From assembly GCA_030829145.1 (NCBI GenBank), contig JAURBE010000002.1:1-58787 (forward strand): a stretch of DNA of 58,787 nucleotides, read 5' to 3'. The notes below the pieces were generated by a model. The model was given only the letters and a program-made list of their open reading frames with translations, ran no database searches and was not told where the DNA came from. The number at the start of each line of letters is the position of its first letter. Within the stretch, counting starts at the first letter, position 1. The translations under genes were made by a program, and so were the position numbers. Below are positions 28,636 through 37,200 of this stretch, piece after piece. Source of the DNA: Verrucomicrobiota bacterium. Lineage in GTDB: Bacteria; Verrucomicrobiota; Verrucomicrobiia; Opitutales; Coraliomargaritaceae.

Positions 28636-29331
28636 TTAAGTGACCCCACCTAAATAAAGTACCTGCCCAGTAATAAAGTCACTACTGGGGCGCAGAAAGA
28701 AATCCACGGCATTGATCACATCTTCGACTTTACCATAACGCGGGATCGCTTGACGCGCGATTAACGCAGCCATTTTTTCTGCTGGCACGCCCTTGACCAA
28801 ATCAGTCTGCACTGGCGTCGGACCGACGGCATTCACAGTAATTCGCAACTCAGCCAACTCCCTTGCCATGATGCGCGTCAGACTCTCAACCGCTGCCTTA
28901 CTCGCAGCGTAGATCGCTTCGCCTTCCAAATTCAGCGGATGCGCGACCGTGGTGAAATTCACAATGCGGGGCTGCTCGCTCGTGCGCATTAACTTCGCGA
29001 ACTCTCGACAAAATAAAAACGTGCCGACCACATTGGTTTGCATCACTTGATTGACCGTCGATGCTGGTGTTAATAAACAGTGGTTCATCGATGCAATCCC
29101 AGCATTATTTAACAGCGCATCCACACTGCCATGGGCTCGCTTTACAGCACGCGCCATATCAATCACCGCCGACTCATCGCTGACGTCTAGCGAATAGTGC
29201 TTATAATTAGGATGCTGGATCGATGCGCCGCCACGGCTACAACCAATCACCCCCCAGCCTTGTGCTAAATAATGCTCCGCCAACGAGTACCCGATGCCCT
29301 TGCGTGTGCCTGTGATCACAACTTGTTTCAT
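28636..29331 (-). CDS. SDR family oxidoreductase (FabG-like)
   Basis: A classical short-chain dehydrogenase. The start at 29331 (MKQVVITG) is chosen because it gives an ATGA overlap with the upstream ACP stop and places the cofactor motif 'TGTRKGIG' at 7-14, giving 231 residues; the ORF itself runs to 29361. The motif 'NNAG' (75-78) and catalytic Y141xxxK145 ('IYAASKAAV') are present. The usual catalytic serine 13 residues before Tyr is T128 ('NFTTVAHP'). In this operon it could reduce a 3-oxoacyl-ACP to 3-hydroxyacyl-ACP. Confidence 0.88.
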   Translation of the reverse strand: MKQVVITGTRKGIGYSLAEHYLAQGWGVIGCSRGGASIQHPNYKHYSLDVSDESAVIDMARAVKRAHGSVDALLNNAGIASMNHCLLTPASTVNQVMQTNVVGTFLFCREFAKLMRTSEQPRIVNFTTVAHPLNLEGEAIYAASKAAVESLTRIMARELAELRITVNAVGPTPVQTDLVKGVPAEKMAALIARQAIPRYGKVEDVINAVDFFLRPSSDFITGQVLYLGGVT

Positions 29332-29627
29332 CTCGCACTCATCCTCTCTAAAACTGCACAAGATAGTGTCTTTACAGTCAGAAAAGGGGAATTGCGCGCA
29401 CTCATCGCCTTCTCGTCGGCTAGCGTAATAGCCACTCCATACTGCTCAGAGACCGCGTCCTCAAGATCTGCAATCAAATTCACGAGCGCCATACTATCCA
29501 GCTCTCCTTGATTCCCATAGAGAGGGGACCCAGCGCTCGGCCGCTTCAGCGCAGTTATATCAAAATCTTCGGCCAACAATCGTACCGATTCAATTACGAG
29601 AACTTCAATGTCTTCAGAGGTAGGCAT
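29328..29627 (-). CDS. Acyl carrier protein (third)
   Basis: A 99-residue carrier protein, longer than usual because of an N-terminal extension. The phosphopantetheine serine is S45 in 'NQGELDSMALVNLIADLED'. It is the first gene of the acyl operon and overlaps the SDR start (ATGA). The 290-bp region upstream is shared with the divergent accB. Two ACPs in one operon suggest one for chain initiation or loading and one for delivery; this is inference. Confidence 0.82.
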   Translation of the reverse strand: MPTSEDIEVLVIESVRLLAEDFDITALKRPSAGSPLYGNQGELDSMALVNLIADLEDAVSEQYGVAITLADEKAMSARNSPFLTVKTLSCAVLERMSAR

Positions 29628-29917
29628 GGTAACTATATAGATCTAGGGCTCCTCAAAGAAAAGGAATCGCAAAAAAAAGAGGCATCTCCGCTTGGTGTAG
29701 ATCAATAATTAGATTGAGTCGCGCATCGGCAGTGCGTTCAAGAAAGAAAAGACCACGTTAAATACAGATAATATCTCCTGCGCAAATACGTAACAAAGTC
29801 ATTGCACCCAAGCCAAAGCTCCACTTAATGTGTCGCAGATTGGCTATGGAAGTTCACTCTGAGCTCCCGTAACCAATACTTACTCTTAATAAACTAAAGC
29901 CCGAAGAAAGGAATACC

Positions 29918-30382
29918 TTGGACTTAAAAGCTATCAAACAGGTCGTTGAAATGATGAAACGTTCGGAGATCTCCGAATTCGAAATCGAGGAAAAAGATTT
30001 CAAATTACGCCTGAGTCGTAAAAACGGTGATACTCAAATCATTCAAGCCGCCGCTCCAGTCGCTGCAGCGCCGATTGCTGCAGCTGCTCCGGCAGCTCCA
30101 GCAGCACCTGCCACAGCGGCCGCTCCTGCCGAAGAGCAAGGCGTTTCAGTCGTCAAATCTCCAATGGTTGGCACTTTCTACACCGCAGCATCTCCTGAAA
30201 GCCCTGTATTTACTAAAGTGGGAGCCAAAGTGGGCGCTGACAGCATCGTTTGCATCATCGAAGCGATGAAAGTCATGAACGAAATTCAAGCAGAGCTCAG
30301 TGGTACTATCACCGAGGTGCTCGTCGAAAACGGCGAAGCCGTCGAATACGGCCAACCGCTCTTCAAAGTTAAAACGGCTTAA
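29918..30382 (+). CDS. accB: Acetyl-CoA carboxylase biotin carboxyl carrier protein
   Basis: A 154-residue BCCP. The biotinyl lysine is K118 in '[10 protein letters not shown]'. An Ala/Pro-rich linker spans about 44-71. The start is TTG at 29918 (no in-frame ATG fits the conserved '[12 protein letters not shown]' N-terminus), and it is preceded by 'GAAGAAAGGAATACC', the best Shine-Dalgarno in the window. accC follows after 5 bp. Together with carboxyltransferase subunits encoded elsewhere it makes malonyl-CoA. Confidence 0.96.
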   Translation: MDLKAIKQVVEMMKRSEISEFEIEEKDFKLRLSRKNGDTQIIQAAAPVAAAPIAAAAPAAPAAPATAAAPAEEQGVSVVKSPMVGTFYTAASPESPVFTKVGAKVGADSIVCIIEAMKVMNEIQAELSGTITEVLVENGEAVEYGQPLFKVKTA

Positions 30383-30387
30383 TCCGT

Positions 30388-31752
30388 ATGCTTAAAAAAG
30401 TCCTCATTGCTAATCGAGGCGAAATCGCACTTCGCATCGTTCGCGCTTGTAACGAACTCGGAATTAAGACGCTCGCCGTCTATTCCGAGGCAGACGAGCA
30501 ATCTCTCCATGTGCAACTTGCCGACGAAGCAATCTGCATCGGCCCTGCTGCTGGTAACCTGAGCTATTTAAAGGCTGACCGCATTATTGCCGCCGCTGAA
30601 ATCGCGGATGCAGATGGCATTCATCCAGGCTATGGTTTCCTCGCCGAAAATGCTGACTTCGCCGAACAATGTGGCGAATGCGGGATCAAGTTCATTGGCC
30701 CAGGCGCTGAGGCGATCATCAATTTCGGTGATAAAGCCAAAGCACGCGATATGGCAGTTAAAGCCAATGTGCCCGTCATCCCAGGCAGTGACGGCACCGT
30801 CGACAACGAAGAAGATGCGATCGCTACTGCCAAAAAAATCGGCTTCCCAGTCATCATCAAGGCCGTCGCCGGTGGTGGCGGCAAGGGTATGCGCACCGCA
30901 CACAATGCAGTCGCATTTGTAAAAGAGTACAACAACGCTCGGAACGAAGCCGAAAAAGCCTTCGGTAACGGCGCTGTGTATTTAGAACGCTTTCTTGACG
31001 CACCACGACACATCGAAATTCAACTCCTAGGCGATCAACACGGCAACGTGATCCACCTCGGTGAGCGCGATTGCTCGATTCAACGTCGCCACCAGAAGGT
31101 CATCGAAGAAGCTCCGTCTCCATTTATCTCTGATAAAATTCGCAAGAAAATGGGTGAAGATGCGGTCAAACTGGCCAAATCGGTCAACTATGAAGGCGCC
31201 GGCACAGTCGAATTCCTAGTCGATGAAAAGGGCGAGTATTTCTTCATCGAGATGAATACACGCATTCAAGTCGAGCACGGCGTGACCGAAGAAGTCACAG
31301 GGGTCGACTTAGTCAAAGAGCAGCTCCTCATCGCTGCGGGTCAAAAGCTCAGCTACAAGCAGGAAGATATCAAAATCACCAAGCACTGCATCGAATGCCG
31401 CGTCTGCGCTGAAGATCCAAGCCGAAACTTTGCTCCGTGCCCAGGCGAGATCAGTCTGTACTACTCCCCTGGAGGCCACGGCGTGCGGATCGACTCGCAT
31501 TGCTACAGTGGCTACACCATTCCTCCGTATTACGACAGCATGATTGCAAAAGTCATGACTTTCGGCCGTACCCGCGAACTTGCACTCGATCGCATGGACC
31601 GGGCACTCGGCGAGTATCTGATCCGCGGAATCAAGACCAACATTCCTTTTTCGCGCGCAATCATCCGCGATCCAATCTTCCGTGAAGGCAAAGCCACGAC
31701 GAAGTACATCGAGGAATTCATCGAGCGCGTCCCAAAGGACCTTTACACCTAA
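30388..31752 (+). CDS. accC: Acetyl-CoA carboxylase biotin carboxylase subunit
   Basis: A 454-residue biotin carboxylase of normal length (ATP-grasp). Landmarks: N-terminal '[20 protein letters not shown]', ATP-binding glycine loop '[13 protein letters not shown]', bicarbonate site '[18 protein letters not shown]' (usual sequence 'QVEHPVTE', here Gly replaces Pro), and 'GHGVRIDS' near the C-terminus. It carboxylates biotin on AccB. Cotranscribed with accB and probably with the Asp23-family gene 30 bp downstream. Confidence 0.97.
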   Translation: MLKKVLIANRGEIALRIVRACNELGIKTLAVYSEADEQSLHVQLADEAICIGPAAGNLSYLKADRIIAAAEIADADGIHPGYGFLAENADFAEQCGECGIKFIGPGAEAIINFGDKAKARDMAVKANVPVIPGSDGTVDNEEDAIATAKKIGFPVIIKAVAGGGGKGMRTAHNAVAFVKEYNNARNEAEKAFGNGAVYLERFLDAPRHIEIQLLGDQHGNVIHLGERDCSIQRRHQKVIEEAPSPFISDKIRKKMGEDAVKLAKSVNYEGAGTVEFLVDEKGEYFFIEMNTRIQVEHGVTEEVTGVDLVKEQLLIAAGQKLSYKQEDIKITKHCIECRVCAEDPSRNFAPCPGEISLYYSPGGHGVRIDSHCYSGYTIPPYYDSMIAKVMTFGRTRELALDRMDRALGEYLIRGIKTNIPFSRAIIRDPIFREGKATTKYIEEFIERVPKDLYT

Positions 31753-31782
31753 CCTTAGTTACAACAGTATATTGCACCAATC

Positions 31783-32229
31783 ATGAGTAACGAATCTGAA
31801 AAAAACCAAGAGTCCACTATCCCAACTGTGTCCGAAGGCTCGAACACGCTCGGTGATATCCGCATTAACCACAGCGTGGTCGCGAACATCGTTCGCTTGG
31901 CTGCTCTGGAAGTCGTAGGTGTCGCAGCCGTCGGTGGCGGTTTCGTTGACGGCATCGCTGAAATCTTTTCTAAAAAAGGCGACGAGCGCGGTGTGCGTGT
32001 CGACGCAGACGAAGTCGGCGACTACAAGATTGAAATTCGCGTAATCCTTCGTTTTGGCGTCGAACTAGCCACAGTTGGTACCGAAATACAGCAACGCATC
32101 GCTGAACAGGTCGAAAAAATGACCAGCAAGAGTGTCGCGCGCATCAACGTCATCATTGATGGTGTCCGCACCAACGAAGAAGAAGCTGAGGCCAAAGATG
32201 AGTGGGACGGGCAAGCGCACGTTGATTAG
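31783..32229 (+). CDS. Asp23/Gls24 family protein
   Basis: A 148-residue protein of the Asp23 family, best known in Gram-positives as alkaline-shock or envelope-stress proteins. Core motif: '[27 protein letters not shown]' then '[34 protein letters not shown]' and '[11 protein letters not shown]'. No membrane segment is present; partners of the AmaP type anchor such proteins. The next gene encodes a membrane-anchored AmaP-like protein, consistent with a pair. It follows accC by 30 bp. Confidence 0.85.
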   Translation: MSNESEKNQESTIPTVSEGSNTLGDIRINHSVVANIVRLAALEVVGVAAVGGGFVDGIAEIFSKKGDERGVRVDADEVGDYKIEIRVILRFGVELATVGTEIQQRIAEQVEKMTSKSVARINVIIDGVRTNEEEAEAKDEWDGQAHVD

Positions 32230-32317
32230 GCTTTAAGGGCCGGCCTCGAATCGTACCTGTCTCAAACGCAATCGCCGCAAGCGATCGCACTTACCTACTT
32301 CGCCAACAACGCACACT

Positions 32318-32863
32318 ATGAACTGGACTGACCTTACCGAGACATTCAACCATCTCACACAGCCTCCTTATTTATATGTTGCCTGCGGCGGATTGGCATT
32401 CGCTTGCTTGTTGCTGATACTCGTACGCCGCCAACCTAAGAAAATCGTAGCCTACCAGACTGAAAGTGGCCGCGTGATGGTCTCTCGTTCGGCTATTATT
32501 GACTTGATCCGCACTGCCTGCGGGCAACTTGACGGCGTAACCAAGCCACGCGTCAAAATTAAGGTCAAAGGCAAGACCATTCACTTTGATGTACAGATCC
32601 AGCTGATGAGCGGTGGCCGCCTCAGAGAGATTGAAGAGACACTACAAACACATCTTCGCCAAAATCTCTCCGAAAATCTCGGTATCGAGCACCTGGGTCA
32701 GATCAACATCGTAGCAACCGGTTTCAAAAGTGGCAGCATTGAGACCTCAAGTCCCATCACCACTGCAGAGCAGGCCCCTAGCAATCCGGCTCAGGAATTA
32801 GATGCGCTGGAAACCAGCGCCACCGCAACACTACAGGAAGAGCTAGAGAAAAAACAGCTGTAG
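32318..32863 (+). CDS. Membrane-anchored Asp23 partner, AmaP-like
   Basis: A 181-residue protein with one N-terminal TM helix (about 19-36, 'LYVACGGLAFACLLLILV') followed by a basic stop-transfer and a soluble Asp23-like domain (50-145: 'GRVMVSRSAIIDLIRTACGQL', 'PRVKIKVKGKTIHFDVQIQLMSG'). The Asp23-like half plus TM is the arrangement of AmaP, the anchor of Asp23 in Staphylococcus. The C-terminal ~35 residues are polar. Assignment is by architecture and neighbour; the two genes are 88 bp apart. Confidence 0.65.
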   Translation: MNWTDLTETFNHLTQPPYLYVACGGLAFACLLLILVRRQPKKIVAYQTESGRVMVSRSAIIDLIRTACGQLDGVTKPRVKIKVKGKTIHFDVQIQLMSGGRLREIEETLQTHLRQNLSENLGIEHLGQINIVATGFKSGSIETSSPITTAEQAPSNPAQELDALETSATATLQEELEKKQL

Positions 32864-33122
32864 GCGGCTCCACTCAAAAAATACCGAGCAAGGCTCGCCC
32901 CTTGAGGCATCGAGTGAAGCTCCCCCACTCTTTAACCCTGATCTGCAATCCGACTAGGCCAATACTCCTATCTCCGTTTAGGCTTATAGTAACAACCAAC
33001 GAGTGGATGCCATTCACGCTTACATAGCGAGTATACCAACAACCACTTGCTGCATCGACTCGATGCAGGCCTAAACTCGAGTGAACCACTTGGCATTTTT
33101 GCTGTCTGCTTTGCATTAACCA

Positions 33123-33593
33123 ATGCGCACACCTACTTTAACCACAATTTTAGCATCTGCTGGGACATGCCTGTCTGCACTGCTAGTTATAACTAGCTGC
33201 TCTTGGAAATCAGCCCCTGAAGCGGGTCTCGACGATCTGTCTATACGCTTTCAAGCGGCCAACCAAGCCCCCAGTATTGAACCCATGCTCGCGCTCTACT
33301 GCCTAACGGGCTGCGATACCCTGATGACCTCTCGCCTTAAAGGCGCGCTGGCTTACGAACTAGGCCTGCCGATCGAAAAGATCCAGTTTGAAGGACTCAC
33401 TGGCGCCGCTGAAGAGACCATCGAATTCAGCTACAATGGCATCGCTTATGGGCCCAGCCTTGAACCTCGCTACAGGATGCGGGTGATCTATGATGTCGAA
33501 GATGGCTTCACCAGTATCTTCACCGTGGGGCAAAATAATCGCGGCGAATGGCAGATCATCTGCGCAAAACCGAAACCACCGCTGAAATATTAG
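33123..33593 (+). CDS. Putative lipoprotein, function unknown
   Basis: A 156-residue protein with a lipoprotein signal: 'CLSALLVITSC' with lipobox I-T-S-C26. The mature part (about 130 residues) contains two cysteines in 'YCLTGCDTLM' and a beta-rich region 'GIAYGPSLEPRYRMRVIYDVEDG'. No family recognised. It is downstream of the Asp23/AmaP-like pair after a 259-bp gap in which I see no gene, only a short minus-strand ORF lacking protein-like character. Confidence 0.6.
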   Translation: MRTPTLTTILASAGTCLSALLVITSCSWKSAPEAGLDDLSIRFQAANQAPSIEPMLALYCLTGCDTLMTSRLKGALAYELGLPIEKIQFEGLTGAAEETIEFSYNGIAYGPSLEPRYRMRVIYDVEDGFTSIFTVGQNNRGEWQIICAKPKPPLKY

Positions 33594-33665
33594 CAGCACA
33601 GTTATCCACGGGCAAAGCAATCCGCGGAGTTGACAAGCAGAATAATTGGCAACAATTAGTGAGCT

Positions 33666-34001
33666 ATGAAGATTATCGCATACTTAAAACCGACCTGCGG
33701 CTGGAGCATGGGCGTCCGCGCTATCATGAAGAAGCATGGCCTAGAATTCGAAGACCGTGATATCATCAATAATGCGGATCAATACGCTGAAATGGTCGAA
33801 AAATCAGGCCAGCCACTCTCTCCATGTGTCGAAATCGACGGTCACATGCTTGCTGACGTGAGTGGAGATGAAGTCGAGGCATACATGCTTAAAGAAGGCC
33901 TTGTCGCTGAAACTTCGACTGTTGCTGATGCTCCGACCAATGCTGCCTGCACCGATGAAGAACACGAGGCGATGCGTTCTAAAACGGTTCGCTTCTTTTA
34001 G
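33666..34001 (+). CDS. Glutaredoxin-like protein with monothiol CGWS site
   Basis: A 111-residue thioredoxin-fold protein. The active-site loop is 'PTCGWSMGVRAIMKKHGLEF', with C11-G-W-S14, i.e. a CxxS monothiol site. The cis-proline region reads 'PLSPCVEIDGHMLADVSGDE', with an additional Cys immediately after Pro. The C-terminal ~30 residues are an Ala/Thr linker plus a short charged tail. Monothiol glutaredoxins usually bind Fe-S clusters with a CGFS motif; this is a variant, so Fe-S or reductase function is uncertain. Confidence 0.75.
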   Translation: MKIIAYLKPTCGWSMGVRAIMKKHGLEFEDRDIINNADQYAEMVEKSGQPLSPCVEIDGHMLADVSGDEVEAYMLKEGLVAETSTVADAPTNAACTDEEHEAMRSKTVRFF

Positions 34002-34036
34002 TCGCACCAGCGAACGCCCCTGAACGGGGCGATGCT

Positions 34037-34120
34037 CAGAAAACTTGGCTCAGCTGTTTTTTCTGACATTAAAAACAGTTAGACGACTGCATATGAGCAA
34101 GTTCATATGCATGGGGAGTC
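34037..34120 (+). promoter_or_regulatory. Structured region with mutually exclusive hairpins upstream of gltB
   Basis: Three inverted repeats lie in the 256-bp gap before gltB. CAGAAAA (34037-34043) can pair with TTTTCTG (34059-34065). CTGTTTTT (34054-34061) can pair instead with AAAAACAG (34071-34078); the two share bases 34059-34061 and exclude one another. A third hairpin is GCATATGA (34089-34096) with TCATATGC (34103-34110), extended by GACT/AGTC at 34085 and 34117. Function is unproven. Confidence 0.35.
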
Positions 34121-34217
34121 ATTTTCTCTAGACAGACCCACATCAATTACTACTTTCTCCGTTCCTTTTGGCTCTGCCCAATAAGCAAATTTTTTGCTCA
34201 AGACGCGCTCGCACCAC

Positions 34218-34244
34218 TTGAAGACTACACTTTTTTAATATAAT
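34218..34244 (+). promoter_or_regulatory. Possible gltB promoter
   Basis: TTGAAG (34218-34223) and a perfect TATAAT (34239-34244) are separated by only 15 bp, 13 bp before the gltB ATG. If used, the leader would be only a few bases, and the hairpins upstream would be outside the transcript. Confidence 0.35.
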
Positions 34245-34257
34245 ACTCAATTTAGAC

Positions 34258-37200
34258 ATGGATAAGACAACACTTCAGCCCAAGGCACAGGGTCTCTACG
34301 ATCCTCAACATGAACATGAAAACTGCGGCATCGGCCTTATCGTCGATATGAAAGGTCGCAAATCCCATGACATCGTCAAGGGTGCGCTGGAGATCTGCGT
34401 GAATCTCGACCACCGCGGTGGTTGTGGTTGCGATCCGATCACCGGAGATGGTGCGGGTATCTTTATCCAGTTGCCGCACAATTTCTTTAAGAGCGTCTGC
34501 CAGTCAGAATGTGGATTCGACGTCCCTGCAGAAGGCGACTACGGGGTCGGCTTCGTTTTCCTTTCTCGCGACGACGAAGAGCGCAAGAACGAAGAAACCA
34601 TCATCGAAGAAATTATCGCCGAAGAGGGCCTCAGCCTTATCGGCTGGCGCGACGTGCCTGTCCGCAGTGAGATCCTCGGCAAAGCGTCTAAAGCTTGCGA
34701 GCCGGTCATGCGTCAATTCTTCGTTGGCCGTGGCGAAGTATCAGCGGGCCTCGAGCTCGAGCGTAAACTTTACATTGTGCGTCGCTTGGCCACACATCGC
34801 ATCCGCTACAGCGGCACTGATGAGGAAGCGCTCTTTTACATCAGCTCGCTTTCTAGCCGCACCATGACCTACAAGGGCATGCTCACTACAGAGCAGCTCG
34901 AGCACTACTTCCCTGACCTCTCAAACGAGGCAATGGACTCTGCACTCGCGCTCACTCACTCGCGTTTCTCAACCAACACATTTCCCAGCTGGCCTCGCGC
35001 ACAACCGTTTCGCTACCTATGCCATAACGGTGAAATCAACACGGTTCGCGGCAATGAAAACTGGCTATACGCTCGCCAAATGCAGCTCGCTAGCGAGGTT
35101 TTCGGCGACGATCTTAAGAAATTACTGCCAATCATTCGCGAAGATGGCTCCGACTCACAGAAGTTCGACAACTGCCTAGAGTTCCTCGTCCTTTCTGGCC
35201 GAACCCTTGCACACGCGATGATGATGATGATTCCAGAGCCTTGGGAACGTCACAAAAACATGCCTGACTTCAAGAAGGAGTTCTACGAATTCCACGCCTG
35301 CATGATGGAGCCTTGGGATGGCCCAGCATCGATGGCGTTCTCAGATGGCGTCCAAGTCGGCGCGACACTCGACCGTAACGGCCTGCGCCCATCACGCTAT
35401 TATGTCACATCTGATGACAAAGTCATTCTCGCATCCGAAGTCGGCGTTCTCGCAGGCGTTGAACCAAAGAACGTGGTCAAGAAGGGTCGTCTCGAGCCAG
35501 GTCGCATGTTTCTGATCGACATGGAAGCAGGCTGCATCATCGAAGACGGTAAAGTTAAAGAGGAAGTCTCCAAGCAAGCTCCATACGGCAAGTGGCTCGA
35601 AGAGAACCTAGTCAAGTCCGAGGATCTTCCAGAGCCAGAGACACTCATTGCTGATAATTACGAAGACATCGAAACACGTCAAAAAGCATTTGGCTATACC
35701 TTTGAAGACGCCCGCTTCATCCTCGGGCCCAGCGCAGAGGCGGGTAAACAGCCCCTCGGCTCGATGGGTAACGACGCGCCACTGGCGGTCCTCTCCGATC
35801 AGTCGCAGACGATGTATAATTACTTCAAGCAGCTGTTCGCGCAAGTAACCAATCCGCCGATTGACCCAATCCGTGAAGAGCTCGTCACTGCCAGCGTCAC
35901 ATTCATCGGCTCTGAGGGTGACATCACGCGCCCAGGCCCAGACAGCTGCCGTTTGGTCAAGTTCGAGTCGCCTCTCATTGACGACAAGCAACTTGCGCAG
36001 CTCAAAAGTATCAAGCTTGCTGGCTTCAAGTCTGCCAAGCTACCAATCACCTTCGAAGCTGCAGTTGGCGGCCTCGCTGAAGGTCATAACAGTATCTCCG
36101 AGCCGTCCATCTCAGGTAAAGGGCTCGAAGCCGCGCTTGAAAAACTGTTCGAAAATGCCGATGCCGCGGTTAACGACGGTGTCAATATTCTCGTCCTTTC
36201 AGATCGCAAAATTGGGCCTAAAAAAGCACCCATCCCTGCGCTGCTAGCAGTTGCAGGCCTACACCACCACTTGATCCGCAAGGGCACACGCACACGTGTC
36301 TCAATCGTGCTGGAGTCAGGTGAGCCACGTGAAGTGCACCACTTTGCACTCCTACTTGGCTACGGCGCAGACGCGGTCAACCCATACCTCGCCCTCGAGT
36401 CCGTTCGCTATATGATTGATCGTGGTGACCTCGACCTCGCTGCGGAAAAGGCCACTTCCAACTTCCTGAAGGCCAACCTCAATGGCGTGATTAAAACCAT
36501 GTCGAAGATGGGCATCTCCACCGTAGCATCCTACCGCGGGGCACAAATCTTCGAAGCGATCGGCCTCAACCGAAACGTGATCGACAAATATTTCACCAAG
36601 ACGGCATCGCGTATCGAAGGCATTGGCCTGAGCACCATCGCCAAGGAAGCCGGTATGCGCCACTCCAGTGCATTCGGTCTGCGAAGCGATGAGAAGGCTG
36701 CGGCCCTCGACCCTGGTGGTATTTATCAGTGGCGTGCAGGTGGCGAGCGTCACCTCTTCAGCCCAATGACGATTCATAAGCTCCAGCTCGCAACGAGCCA
36801 GGGCAGTCAGGCAGTATTCAAGGAATATTCGGACATCGTCAACGATCAGTCCAAAGAGATGTTCACTCTGCGTGGCTTAATGGACTTCAAGGTCGATCCA
36901 TCTAAATCGATCCCGATCGAAGAAGTTGAATCTGCAAAGGATATCTTCAAGCGCTTCAAGACCGGTGCCATGTCCTATGGTTCGATCTCAAAAGAAGCAC
37001 ACGAAGCCCTCGCGATCGCGATGAACCGTCTCGGCGGCAAGTCGAACACCGGTGAGGGTGGTGAAGATCCCGATCGCTTTACACCTGATGAAAATGGTGA
37101 CAGCCGTCGATCAGCGATCAAGCAGGTCGCTTCGGGTCGCTTTGGTGTGACGAGTAACTACTTGGTCAACTCCGACGAAATTCAAATCAAGATCGTGCAA

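Noticed and set aside
32874-33116. Minus-strand ORF of 80 codons between the AmaP-like and lipoprotein genes
   Set aside because: No recognisable motif, ribosome-binding site or protein-like composition; treated as non-coding.
33548-33760. Plus-strand ORF of 70 codons overlapping the lipoprotein and glutaredoxin genes
   Set aside because: It overlaps both real genes in another frame and shows no domain.
34418-34867. Second-frame ORFs inside gltB
   Set aside because: Several long shadow frames occur inside gltB, whose own frame has full-length family conservation.
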